Assembly (NCBI GenBank): GCA_905480305.1 | Contig: CAJQPV010000305.1 | Span: forward strand, 1 to 10,318 | Direction: 5' to 3' | Source: an uncultured Gammaproteobacteria bacterium | Lineage (GTDB): Bacteria > Pseudomonadota > Gammaproteobacteria > UBA9214 | Length of the DNA stretch: 10,318 nt | Shown here: in pieces, positions 1-6,399 of the stretch | Layout: each line of letters opens with the position of its first letter | Position numbering within the stretch: position 1 is the first letter of the stretch | Notes under the pieces: generated by a model | What the model was told of the DNA's origin: nothing | Seen by the model: only the letters and a program-made list of their open reading frames with translations | Database searches by the model: none | Made by a program: the position numbers and the translations under genes

Positions 1-1
1 A

Positions 2-1111
2 ACAGAGCGGGCACAGGCACTAATTGCCAAGGCGGAAATTACACCTGCCGCTCCTGCCAGGTCCGGAAAGACACCCGCATTTCCGATTGAACCGGATATT
101 CCAACCGCGAATGAAGACACCAGTCCGGCCACAGCAGCTGCAGTAGATAAAACGGAGAAAACTGAACGAACCGCAACGAACCCGGCTGAGAAAAAAGAGC
201 AAGGACAGCCTGACATCGAAGCTGAACCGGGAACAACGGAAATAGCGCCCGTCACACCCACACCACTTGCATCAGACCAGAATGCGAGTTTAAGCCCGGC
301 AAACGAGCCTGCAAGGATCAAGACCGGTTCGACGCAAGCGGCTGAACCGGTCGTCGCAAAAAATCATTCGGCTGCACTAGCCGACAAGGATGAGAAAATT
401 CTTGTTGCAAGGCAGACGACTGCCGCAACTGACAAGACTGCAGCTGCTGAAAACGTACCGGCAGCTACGGTCATAAAGACTGCCGATGCAGTGTTACAGA
501 ACCCTGAAAAAACCGCCGCCAGCCACACGCAGCAGGACGCCATCATAAAGTCGCCGCCGAAACAACCAGTGACCCAGCCTGCCGCCGCAATGGCAGCCGC
601 GACAACAAACACACGCAACAGGCATCTGCTACGACGCTTACTGATACCCGGCATCATGGTACTGGCTGTTATTCTTGGAATACGCAGCTGGCTCAGTGTT
701 GATGAGACACCCCGGCTGGCAACGACACCGGTGATCAGTGATATGGAAAAACCCGCACCGGTAACCAGCAGCAAACCAGCTGCTGAGGCCATTGCCGTGG
801 TTACCGGCAAGCCGACAACGAAACCGGCAGCTGCCAAGGTGCAAACAGATAACTGGTCACCTTCGGTGCGCCCCGGCTGGCCGGAATCCACCAGCGATCC
901 GCAGCGAACACAAGCTTCAACAAACAGCGAAGTAACTGCCCGTCAGGACCGGCTGCCCCAACAGGAATCAGCCGTTACAACCCCGATAAACGGGCCGGCC
1001 ACACCTCGCCCCGGTTACTATTCGCCGGGCTACGGCTACTACCCACAGCAACCGGTACCGCAGCAACCACAATACCAGCCTGCCTATTCGCGGCCGTCTT
1101 ACTTACGGTAG
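2..1111 (+). CDS. Pro/Ala-rich single-pass membrane protein, 3' part (5' end outside window)
   Basis: The frame is open from base 2 to the TAG at 1109-1111, so this is the last 369 codons of a gene that starts outside the window. A GTG at 491 opens in the same frame, but nothing suggests it is the true start, because the upstream codons have the same composition. The visible N-terminal ~210 residues are low-complexity and rich in Ala, Pro, Thr, Lys and Glu. A hydrophobic helix follows at about visible residues 213-228 (bases ~638-688), preceded by a basic patch (RNRHLLRR). After it comes a ~140-residue Pro/Thr/Ser region ending in a Tyr/Gln/Pro-rich tail with PQQP and GYYSPGYGYY motifs. By the positive-inside rule the N-terminal part should be cytoplasmic and the tail periplasmic. 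The layout resembles envelope proteins with a cytoplasmic domain joined to a periplasmic linker. No catalytic domain is visible in this part and I do not recognise the family. Confidence 0.8.
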   Translation, partial: TERAQALIAKAEITPAAPARSGKTPAFPIEPDIPTANEDTSPATAAAVDKTEKTERTATNPAEKKEQGQPDIEAEPGTTEIAPVTPTPLASDQNASLSPANEPARIKTGSTQAAEPVVAKNHSAALADKDEKILVARQTTAATDKTAAAENVPAATVIKTADAVLQNPEKTAASHTQQDAIIKSPPKQPVTQPAAAMAAATTNTRNRHLLRRLLIPGIMVLAVILGIRSWLSVDETPRLATTPVISDMEKPAPVTSSKPAAEAIAVVTGKPTTKPAAAKVQTDNWSPSVRPGWPESTSDPQRTQASTNSEVTARQDRLPQQESAVTTPINGPATPRPGYYSPGYGYYPQQPVPQQPQYQPAYSRPSYLR

Positions 1112-2065
1112 TCAGTCCAGAATTAGAGCTATTTCGGTATCCGAAAGCAGGGAAATGAACTGCGGATCCAGGACAATTTCAGCAACCACACCACGATGGT
1201 CTGACAATACATCAGGCATGACACGGTAACTACTGAAGCTCAACTCGCCGGACAATAAAATCCAGTCAAGGCGTTTACCGCTGAATGGAAAAGTTTCCAG
1301 CCCCTGACCATCGGGACTGTACGCAGACAAACCCAACTCAGTTGTTATCAGGCGAACGGTTGAGTCCTGATGATGCCATTCCGTATTGAGATCACCCATA
1401 ACAATCACAGGACGCCCACGGCCCTGCAGTTCTGCGATCAATTCGCGCGCCTGCTCACGCCGGGTAAATTCACTGGAGAAATCCAGGTGCACGGATACCA
1501 CATCCACTTGCACACCCGGCTGCCCGGGCCAGTCAATGGTCGAGACAACAAAACCCTTTCGTATCATTGATAACGACGGATCAAAGGTCACCGCCTGTGG
1601 CTGCTGTAACTCGAGACTCGACAACAGGGCAGTACCATAGCTCAGTCCGGCACCCTGAACCTGCCGTCCGTTAACGGCCCACGAGTGGGAACTACGTTCC
1701 GCCAGGTAGGCAAGGTGATTGAAATTACCGCTCCAGAAAGAGGCGCCATCCGCCTCCTGCAGAGCAACCACGTCAGCTTGCTCACGCGTTAACATCAAGG
1801 CAATAGCGTCAAGGTTGGTAAGTGTTGTTGCGGTTGACTGCAACAGCTGGTGGAAGCTGTCTCCGCGACCATGCGCCATATTAAAGGTCATAACCTTCAA
1901 ACCCGGAACAGCATCCGCCAGCGGTGGCAGCAACGTCTGTTCGGCAATTCCAAAGTATTGAATTTCAGGCACGGCACGCCGATCGAGCGCAGCACAAGCC
2001 TGCAAAAAAACTACAGCAAGAATCACGCAAATATGAACCAGCAGCATTCGCCCCTGTTTAAACAT
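1112..2065 (-). CDS. Endonuclease/exonuclease/phosphatase (EEP) family lipoprotein
   Basis: This is a predicted Mg2+-dependent phosphodiesterase or nuclease of the EEP superfamily (DNase I/exonuclease III fold). Numbered from the ATG at 2065 (317 residues), the hallmarks are in order: FNMAHGRG (61-68), the metal ligand Glu in ALQE (104), SVHLD (His193), GDLN (224-227), LDW (Asp267) and the C-terminal SDH (288-290). The N-terminus is a lipoprotein signal with basic residues, a hydrophobic core and lipobox LQAC (Cys24). The residue after the Cys is Ala, so outer-membrane sorting is likely. I prefer the start at 2065, which has GGGG five bases upstream. An ATG at 2080 in the same frame would add five residues and begin only four bases after the DUF5329 stop. 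The gene is tightly linked to DUF5329, and its stop touches the convergent gene's stop. The substrate (nucleic acid, phospholipid or inositol phosphate) cannot be told. Confidence 0.9.
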   Translation of the reverse strand: MFKQGRMLLVHICVILAVVFLQACAALDRRAVPEIQYFGIAEQTLLPPLADAVPGLKVMTFNMAHGRGDSFHQLLQSTATTLTNLDAIALMLTREQADVVALQEADGASFWSGNFNHLAYLAERSSHSWAVNGRQVQGAGLSYGTALLSSLELQQPQAVTFDPSLSMIRKGFVVSTIDWPGQPGVQVDVVSVHLDFSSEFTRREQARELIAELQGRGRPVIVMGDLNTEWHHQDSTVRLITTELGLSAYSPDGQGLETFPFSGKRLDWILLSGELSFSSYRVMPDVLSDHRGVVAEIVLDPQFISLLSDTEIALILD

Positions 2066-2084
2066 TGTTACCCCGTGCATGACG

Positions 2085-2471
2085 TCAGCGATTCCCGTGC
2101 TCGTTTCGGAGTCGATAGACCGACAATTCGTTGTTCAGCCATTCACCGGACGGCAACTGTTCACCCTGCCCGGTAATAATAAAATACGCTTTCCCTGTCA
2201 TCAGGCTGCCGGTTGCGCAAAGTTCGATAAACTTCTCCGGCGTATCAATATCATCTCTGAAATGCCGGTACTTCTTGTTGATGTGCTGCGCAGCTTCGCT
2301 GCCTGTGTAGCGACTGGAGTTGCGCTCAAAGGCAACATCCGACTCCTTCACATAGGTAATCAGGTACTGAACCGTCGCATCCAGATCTTCCGCCTGCCGC
2401 GCAGCCATACTCCAGGGCGAAACCACAGCCAGCAATATTGTCAGCAGCAATAGCAGCGGCCAGATTGGCAT
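2085..2471 (-). CDS. DUF5329 family exported protein
   Basis: This is a small protein of unknown function that I assign to DUF5329. From the ATG at 2471 it has 128 residues. An N-terminal hydrophobic stretch (about 5-20) with MAARQ after it looks like a signal peptide or signal anchor. The mature part has the family pattern: an amphipathic helix (VQYLITYVKES), then FERN (48-51), SxxYxGxEAAxHxxxK (52-66), DTPEKFI (76-82), TGKAY (92-96) and GEWL (109-112). The start at 2471 places the signal peptide at the N-terminus and has CAGG five bases and GAGG eleven bases upstream. The frame stays open to an ATG at 2549, and another ATG at 2534 has GGAG nine bases before it; either would give a longer cytoplasmic tail. 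The gene is 19 bases from the EEP start, so the two are probably co-transcribed. The 226 bases between it and the upstream secretin-like gene hold no other gene I can support. Confidence 0.8.
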   Translation of the reverse strand: MPIWPLLLLLTILLAVVSPWSMAARQAEDLDATVQYLITYVKESDVAFERNSSRYTGSEAAQHINKKYRHFRDDIDTPEKFIELCATGSLMTGKAYFIITGQGEQLPSGEWLNNELSVYRLRNEHGNR

Positions 2472-2697
2472 GTGCGCCTGATCCTCGCGGATCCGCACAG
2501 TCAACTCAACTGCCTTGTTGTATCCAGTCACCATGTCACACAGCTCCATACCACCCGAAAATGTAAATTATCACGAAATACAAGGCCCTGGAAAATGACT
2601 TTGCGCGCCAATTTGTTATCCGCAGAGACTCTTGCAGACTGGCGCAGCTTGGCAGAAGCATCGCATTCGAAAAACAGCAGTGACTCGACAATAATGC

Positions 2698-3582
2698 TTA
2701 TTTCCAGTCAAAACCCTGCAATTGCCTGCTTTGCTCGCCGCAATCCAGGCACTCAACCCTGACCTGAATGCCTTGCACATCACCTGCCCGTGAATTGACG
2801 GACTGTCCCGGACCGCCTTCCTGACTGTTATTTGAAGTCTCAACTCCACCGAGTTCGACCCATTCACCCAGTCTGCCACGCACCACTGTGCCGGCGCTCT
2901 GGGTGTTGATAGCACCGCGGCGCTGGCCGGGTCGGTCATCATGCTGCATGATTTCCAGCGTCACTTCATCACCATTTAGTCTTGGCACCACATAGAATCC
3001 GCTGGTGACATCCTGCAGTTGTGTGCCGTGATGCTGATAGGGCACACCCTGATCGTAATAGCGGCCGGTTGTCCGCAACGGGATGCGCAAGCCGCTGTTG
3101 ATATAGGCCGGCCGGCCCTCAAGTGCCTGCACCCGATGGCGTGATGTCCGCGCACCCTGCAGGGTATTGTCATGAATCCGGACATGCGCACGCGAACGAT
3201 CGACAGGATAACCGGGAGAATTAATACTGAAGCGGCTATCGCCAGCCTTGATATTTGCATTGGCACGATATCCGGATGAGCTCTGTGTCATATCAGCTTG
3301 CTTGCCAACCGAAATCAGCAGACGCCTTGGCGGCCGATCAAGCGTCACCAGCAGCTGCCTTATTTCTTTCACCCGCGCCGGTGATGCCTTGATGACCAGG
3401 TAATTCCCCATACCGCTTACCGTAGCATCCGCACCCACAAAAGGCTCGATAACAGGCAGAATCTCATCCAGCGGGCGTGACTTAAGCTCAATCACTTCAA
3501 TGGGATAGTCCGCTAACACCGGTGTGCCCAGCAACAGACAGAAGATACCTGAAAAAACCTTACATACCCGGCGAAACCGCAT
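2698..3582 (-). CDS. Orphan secretin-like (NolW/secretin N-domain) periplasmic protein
   Basis: The protein has 294 residues and a classic signal peptide ending at about VLA-24. Residues 26-92 (EVIELKSRPLDEILPVIEPFV, then YLVIKASP, then VKEIRQLLVTLDRPPRRLLISV) match the small N-type domain of secretins. This is the ring-forming module seen in GspD, PilQ and NolW-type proteins. A middle region (about 150-255) resembles the start of the secretin core: VQALEGRPAYINSGLRIPL, SGFYVVPRLNGDEVTLEI and GRLGEWVELGG. The complete outer-membrane barrel and the C-terminal S-domain are absent, so a self-sufficient pore is unlikely. The C-terminus carries C-x2-C (278/281). No pilus or secretion gene lies within the window. 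AGGAG eight bases upstream supports the ATG at 3582. It may be an accessory or envelope-assembly factor; the partner is unknown. Confidence 0.8.
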   Translation of the reverse strand: MRFRRVCKVFSGIFCLLLGTPVLADYPIEVIELKSRPLDEILPVIEPFVGADATVSGMGNYLVIKASPARVKEIRQLLVTLDRPPRRLLISVGKQADMTQSSSGYRANANIKAGDSRFSINSPGYPVDRSRAHVRIHDNTLQGARTSRHRVQALEGRPAYINSGLRIPLRTTGRYYDQGVPYQHHGTQLQDVTSGFYVVPRLNGDEVTLEIMQHDDRPGQRRGAINTQSAGTVVRGRLGEWVELGGVETSNNSQEGGPGQSVNSRAGDVQGIQVRVECLDCGEQSRQLQGFDWK

Positions 3583-3607
3583 TTAGTCATCTCCTCTGCA
3601 AAACCGG

Positions 3608-3613
3608 ATTAAA
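3608..3613 (-). promoter_or_regulatory. Possible -10 element for the secretin-like gene
   Basis: On the minus strand this reads TTTAAT, five of six matches to a sigma-70 -10 box. It lies 25 bases upstream of the start at 3582. The best -35 is a weak TTCAAG 18 bases further upstream. The position and divergent context are suitable, but the -35 is poor. Confidence 0.3.
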
Positions 3614-3724
3614 CATGTAGTACGCCGCACGCTTGAACAACCCGTAATCGTTCAGCGTTCGACTAAAAATAATGCAGACAGTTCCACACCCGCACCGCTC
3701 ATTTCCCACTGTAATGGATCATGG

Positions 3725-3733
3725 TGCTAGAAT
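3725..3733 (+). promoter_or_regulatory. Candidate extended -10 promoter for purT
   Basis: TGCTAGAAT fits the extended -10 pattern (TG, one base, then five of six matches to TATAAT). No good -35 lies 17 bases upstream, which is tolerated for extended -10 promoters. Transcription would start near 3740, giving a leader of about 40 bases to the purT ATG at 3781. Confidence 0.4.
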
Positions 3734-3780
3734 TGAGCTGCTTTGCATACCCATGACATTGTTGCCGGGAGAACAACCCA

Positions 3781-4965
3781 ATGACCAGCATCGGAACCCC
3801 TTTTTCTGCCACTGCAACCCGCGTGCTACTTTGTGGTGGTGGCGAACTCGGCAAGGAAGTCGTTATCGAGTTGCAGCGCCTTGGCGTGGAAGTGATCGTG
3901 GTCGACCGCTATGACAACGCCCCTGCCATGCAGGTTGCCCACCGCAGTCACGTACTATCGATGCTGGACGGTGACACATTACGTGCTGTAATTGAAAAAG
4001 AGAAGCCGGATTTCATCGTACCGGAAATTGAAGCCATCGCAACAGACACGCTGGTCGAACTCGAAAACGAGGGTTACACAGTCATCCCCACCGCACGTGC
4101 AGCACAGTTAACCATGAATCGTGAAGGCATTCGCAGACTCGCAGCCGAAGAACTCGATATCAGAACCTCGCCGTATCAATTTGCGGCAACACCTGAAGAA
4201 TTCGTTGACGCGATCAAAGCCATCGGCTTTCCCTGCGTAGTCAAGCCGATCATGAGCTCTTCCGGCAAGGGTCAAAGTACAGTAAAAACACCGGATGACA
4301 TCAATGCCGCCTGGGAATATGCACAGCAGGGCGGACGCAGCGGTGCCGGCAAGGTCATCGTTGAAGGTTTTGTGGACTTTGATTACGAGATTACCCTGCT
4401 CACTGTGCGTCACGCGAGCGGCACCAGCTTTTGCGAACCGGTAGGCCACGTACAGGTCGACGGAGACTATCGGCAGTCATGGCAGCCGCAGCCCATGAGT
4501 ACAAAAGCGCTTGCCCGCGCACGCGATATTGCTGAAAAAATCACGACAGCGCTTGGTGGTCGCGGCATCTTTGGCGTAGAACTTTTCATCCGGGGTCATG
4601 AAGTCATTTTCAGCGAGGTATCACCACGACCACATGATACCGGCATGGTCACCATGATTTCACAGGACCTGTCACAATTTGCCCTGCACGCGAGGGCCAT
4701 ACTGGGCCTGCCTGTCCCCAACATTCAGCAACACGGTGCGTCTGCATCCAGTGTGGTACTGGTTGAAGGCAGCTCTGCACAAGTCTGCTTTGGAAATCTC
4801 GACAGCGCATTGAGCGAAGCGGATACGCAACTGCGACTGTTCGGCAAACCGGAAGTCAGTGGACAGCGCCGTATGGGCGTACTACTGGCTCGAGACACAT
4901 CAATTGAAGCAGCGCGGGCAAAAGCAGAACGCGCAGCAGCGGCCATAACAACCACCCTGCAGTAA
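3781..4965 (+). CDS. purT: Formate-dependent phosphoribosylglycinamide formyltransferase (GAR transformylase 2)
   Basis: PurT makes formyl-GAR from GAR, formate and ATP in the cytoplasm. This is the third step of de novo purine synthesis and the folate-independent alternative to PurN. The 394 residues match the usual length of about 392. Visible features are GGGELGKEV (19-27), the GAR-contacting loop with Glu22-Leu23, and VPEIEAI (80-86). ATP-grasp elements follow: [17 protein letters not shown] (150-166) and [13 protein letters not shown] (192-204). The Mg2+ ligands Glu267 (GVELF) and Glu279 ([15 protein letters not shown]) sit at the same numbers as in E. coli. The C-terminal [12 protein letters not shown] motif is intact. 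GGGAGA upstream of the ATG is a good ribosome binding site. slyX follows 39 bases downstream and may share the transcript. No PUR box is evident in the short leader. The identification is secure. Confidence 0.98.
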   Translation: MTSIGTPFSATATRVLLCGGGELGKEVVIELQRLGVEVIVVDRYDNAPAMQVAHRSHVLSMLDGDTLRAVIEKEKPDFIVPEIEAIATDTLVELENEGYTVIPTARAAQLTMNREGIRRLAAEELDIRTSPYQFAATPEEFVDAIKAIGFPCVVKPIMSSSGKGQSTVKTPDDINAAWEYAQQGGRSGAGKVIVEGFVDFDYEITLLTVRHASGTSFCEPVGHVQVDGDYRQSWQPQPMSTKALARARDIAEKITTALGGRGIFGVELFIRGHEVIFSEVSPRPHDTGMVTMISQDLSQFALHARAILGLPVPNIQQHGASASSVVLVEGSSAQVCFGNLDSALSEADTQLRLFGKPEVSGQRRMGVLLARDTSIEAARAKAERAAAAITTTLQ

Positions 4966-5004
4966 CAAGCACCAGCAATTTTTCCGGAGAGTAATAGCCA
5001 CGCC

Positions 5005-5223
5005 ATGAATAACAAGGACCTTATCGCCCGTATTGAGGCGCTGGAATCGCGACTCATGCACCAGGAAGCAACCATTGATGAACTGACCCGTGCCCTGCTC
5101 GGACAGGAGCAGCTGGTTACTTCACACAAGAAGGCGATTGAGACTCTTGAAAACCAGCTCCAGTCACTGAATGCTGCCAGTATCATGCAACCCGGCGAAG
5201 AGCCGCCGCCGCCGCATTACTAA
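5005..5223 (+). CDS. slyX: SlyX family coiled-coil protein
   Basis: The protein has 72 residues with the SlyX layout: a heptad-patterned N-terminal coiled coil (about 4-55, ARIEALESRL, then EATIDELTRALLGQ, then AIETLENQL) followed by a short tail ending in the conserved PPPPHY. SlyX proteins are small, presumably oligomeric cytoplasmic proteins widespread in Proteobacteria; their biochemical role is not established. The gene starts 39 bases after the purT stop, close enough for read-through transcription. The nearest Shine-Dalgarno-like GGAGAG is at 4986-4991, about 13-15 bases before the ATG. That is longer than usual, so translation may be weak. No in-frame alternative start is better placed. 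Confidence 0.93.
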   Translation: MNNKDLIARIEALESRLMHQEATIDELTRALLGQEQLVTSHKKAIETLENQLQSLNAASIMQPGEEPPPPHY

Positions 5224-5292
5224 GCAGCACACCTTTCTTCCAAACGTCACCCTGAAAAGTGTGACCCTGGTACAGTTTTCACCGCCGTTGCA

Positions 5293-5306
5293 GCCGTTTA
5301 AACGGC
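5293..5306. repeat. Perfect 14-bp palindrome in the slyX-membrane protein intergenic region
   Basis: GCCGTTTAAACGGC is a perfect inverted repeat with no spacer. It lies 26 bases upstream of the candidate -35 box at 5333. No T-run follows, so it is not an intrinsic terminator. It could be a binding site for a dimeric regulator. Confidence 0.5.
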
Positions 5307-5332
5307 CTCCCGACTCAAGATTTCCGGCGTTG

Positions 5333-5363
5333 TTGCCGACAAGAGTACTGCTCCCCGTATAAA
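5333..5363 (+). promoter_or_regulatory. Candidate sigma-70 promoter for the 5393 membrane protein
   Basis: TTGCCG (5333-5338, four of six matches) and TATAAA (5358-5363, five of six) are separated by 19 bases, slightly long. The predicted start near 5370 leaves a ~22-base leader that contains the AGGA ribosome binding site. The spacing to the gene is good. Confidence 0.4.
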
Positions 5364-5392
5364 TGTAATGCAACCGGCCAGGATACCGCACA

Positions 5393-6142
5393 ATGAATTC
5401 ACTCCCCCTGATTACACAGATTGCAGCCGCCTGTTCCCTGCTGGCACTTGGCTGGCTGACTGTTCGTGCTTTTAGCAAGAAACCCGCATGGGGACTGGCC
5501 GTCATGCTGTTATCCCCGGTCGGCGCTACCTTCTTTGGACTAAAATACTGGGATGAAGAAAAGAAGGCGTTTCTTGCCTACCTGGTCACATTTGCAGTTA
5601 CAGCAGTACTTGCTGTGACGCTGTTCACTGCCTGGGGTGGCTGGGATCTGCTCCGCGCAACCTACCAGGTCAACAATGGAATAAATTCCCGCATGTTGAC
5701 AACGCAAGATGCAGAATATTTTGTTAAGGCGAATACGTCCTTCAACGAGAAGTCCGGGCTTAACATTCAGGATACCTACAGAATGGAAAAAGCGCGTGAC
5801 CAGCTGGCCAGCGAGGCCGAAGAAAAGGTAGTCCTGGAACTGGCCGACAGCAAGCTTGCCGAAGATAACCTTGACATGGCCAACATTTCAAAAAAGGTTG
5901 TATCGAAGAAAGAACATTATCGCCTTGTGTATATACCGATAAAGGTTGCGGATGCAAAAAATTACGTCGGCTCTACCGTCAAGGTAACCCGCAAGAATGT
6001 CCCCGAAAAAGAATATCGCCTGATTGGTTCCTCCGGCAGAAAACTGGAGTTCTCTCAACGTGCAGGCAAGGGATCCTTCTCTTTTCACTACAGCACCAGC
6101 GATATAGAAAAAATCAGGGTACTCACCAAGCAGCTCTACTGA
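5393..6142 (+). CDS. Unrecognised three-helix membrane protein with soluble C-terminal domain
   Basis: The protein has 249 residues. Three predicted membrane helices lie at about 5-26, 32-50 and 59-81, with KK between the first two and a charged DEEKK loop before the third. About 165 hydrophilic residues follow. Residues ~105-165 are rich in Glu, Lys and Ala and probably helical (EKARDQLASEAEEKVVLELA). Residues ~178-245 look beta-rich (YRLVYIPIKV, VGSTVKVTRK, EYRLIGSSGRKLEFSQRAG). AGGA nine bases upstream supports the ATG at 5393. I do not recognise the family. The Lys-rich C-terminal part carries more lysine and more A/T than its neighbours. It appears to be monocistronic: its own candidate promoter lies 5', and the intrinsic terminator at 6328-6370 is the first one downstream. 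The function is unknown. Confidence 0.8.
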   Translation: MNSLPLITQIAAACSLLALGWLTVRAFSKKPAWGLAVMLLSPVGATFFGLKYWDEEKKAFLAYLVTFAVTAVLAVTLFTAWGGWDLLRATYQVNNGINSRMLTTQDAEYFVKANTSFNEKSGLNIQDTYRMEKARDQLASEAEEKVVLELADSKLAEDNLDMANISKKVVSKKEHYRLVYIPIKVADAKNYVGSTVKVTRKNVPEKEYRLIGSSGRKLEFSQRAGKGSFSFHYSTSDIEKIRVLTKQLY

Positions 6143-6160
6143 GCCACCCGTTCATGCTGC

Positions 6161-6166
6161 TTGACA
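6161..6166 (+). promoter_or_regulatory. Isolated consensus -35 hexamer (TTGACA)
   Basis: TTGACA is a perfect -35 match 19 bases after the preceding stop codon. The sequence 16-18 bases downstream (GAAAGACT region) makes a poor -10. If active, it would give a leader of roughly 200 bases ahead of the EamA gene. It is weak alone and matters only for the attenuator hypothesis. Confidence 0.2.
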
Positions 6167-6237
6167 GCCTTGCCCTTTCTCTGAAAGACTCGGCCACATG
6201 TGCACTGCTGAACTCATCGCGATAATCAACTGCAAAC

Positions 6238-6281
6238 GACGCCTGCCTGTATGGCAGGCTGTAGCATGCGACCGGTGCGTC
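6238..6281 (+). other. Potential structured leader RNA: hairpin and alternative stem
   Basis: GCCTGCC (6241-6247) pairs perfectly with GGCAGGC (6253-6259) across a five-base loop. GACGC (6238-6242) can alternatively pair with GCGTC (6277-6281). The two pairings share two bases, so they compete. No U-run follows, so this is not a terminator. It lies in the non-coding gap ahead of the EamA exporter. A perfect 12-bp palindrome AAACAGCTGTTT follows at 6289-6300. Confidence 0.4.
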
Positions 6282-6300
6282 TTGAAGGAAACAGCTGTTT

Positions 6301-6320
6301 AGACAATCAGCAGACAATCA
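6301..6320 (+). repeat. Tandem direct repeat AGACAATCA x2
   Basis: AGACAATCA occurs at 6301-6309 and 6312-6320, a period of eleven bases (about one helical turn). It sits between the palindrome AAACAGCTGTTT and the terminator. A direct repeat at one-turn spacing could be a protein binding site. GACAATCAG also recurs at 7336-7344, in the candidate promoter of the small secreted protein. Confidence 0.4.
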
Positions 6321-6327
6321 AACCCAT

Positions 6328-6370
6328 AAAGGCCGCACGGTACCCACCCTGCGGCCTTTTTATTTTATTT
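6328..6370 (+). terminator. Strong intrinsic terminator
   Basis: AAAGGCCGCA (6328-6337) pairs perfectly with TGCGGCCTTT (6350-6359), a ten-base-pair GC-rich stem with a 12-base loop. The T-rich tract TTTATTTTATTT follows. It lies 186 bases after the membrane-protein stop and ends 18 bases before the EamA Shine-Dalgarno sequence. It is either the terminator of the upstream transcript or an attenuator for the exporter. Confidence 0.88.
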
Positions 6371-6375
6371 ATAAT
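6370..6375 (+). promoter_or_regulatory. Consensus -10 box (TATAAT) in the terminator tail
   Basis: A perfect TATAAT overlaps the last base of the terminator's T-rich tract. No -35-like hexamer lies 16-18 bases upstream, because that DNA is the terminator stem. If used, transcription would start near 6382 and give an 18-base leader ending in GGAGGT before the GTG start at 6400. Confidence 0.35.
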
Positions 6376-6399
6376 TCAATCATATAGCGGAGGTAACGC

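Noticed and set aside
364..891. Minus-strand open frame of 175 codons
   Set aside because: It lies wholly antisense to the partial gene at 2-1111, whose low-stop, Ala/Pro/Gly-rich codons keep the reverse frame open. The product has no domain.
1850..2176. Plus-strand open frames over the EEP and DUF5329 genes
   Set aside because: Antisense to two genes with clear family motifs and good ribosome binding sites; no recognisable protein.
4725..5186. Minus-strand frame of 153 codons across purT and slyX
   Set aside because: It crosses the boundary of two certain genes on the opposite strand and has Ser/Arg/Cys-rich shadow composition.
5245..5270. Hairpin GTCAC/GTGAC as a terminator after slyX
   Set aside because: Only five base pairs with a long loop and no T-rich tail.
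6123..6317. Minus-strand frame of 64 codons in the gap before the EamA gene
   Set aside because: No ribosome binding site and no family resemblance; it overlaps the structured leader and the end of the membrane-protein gene.
6190..6330. Known riboswitch classes (TPP, cobalamin, preQ1, guanidine, glycine) ahead of the exporter
   Set aside because: None of the conserved aptamer motifs I know for these classes is visible.
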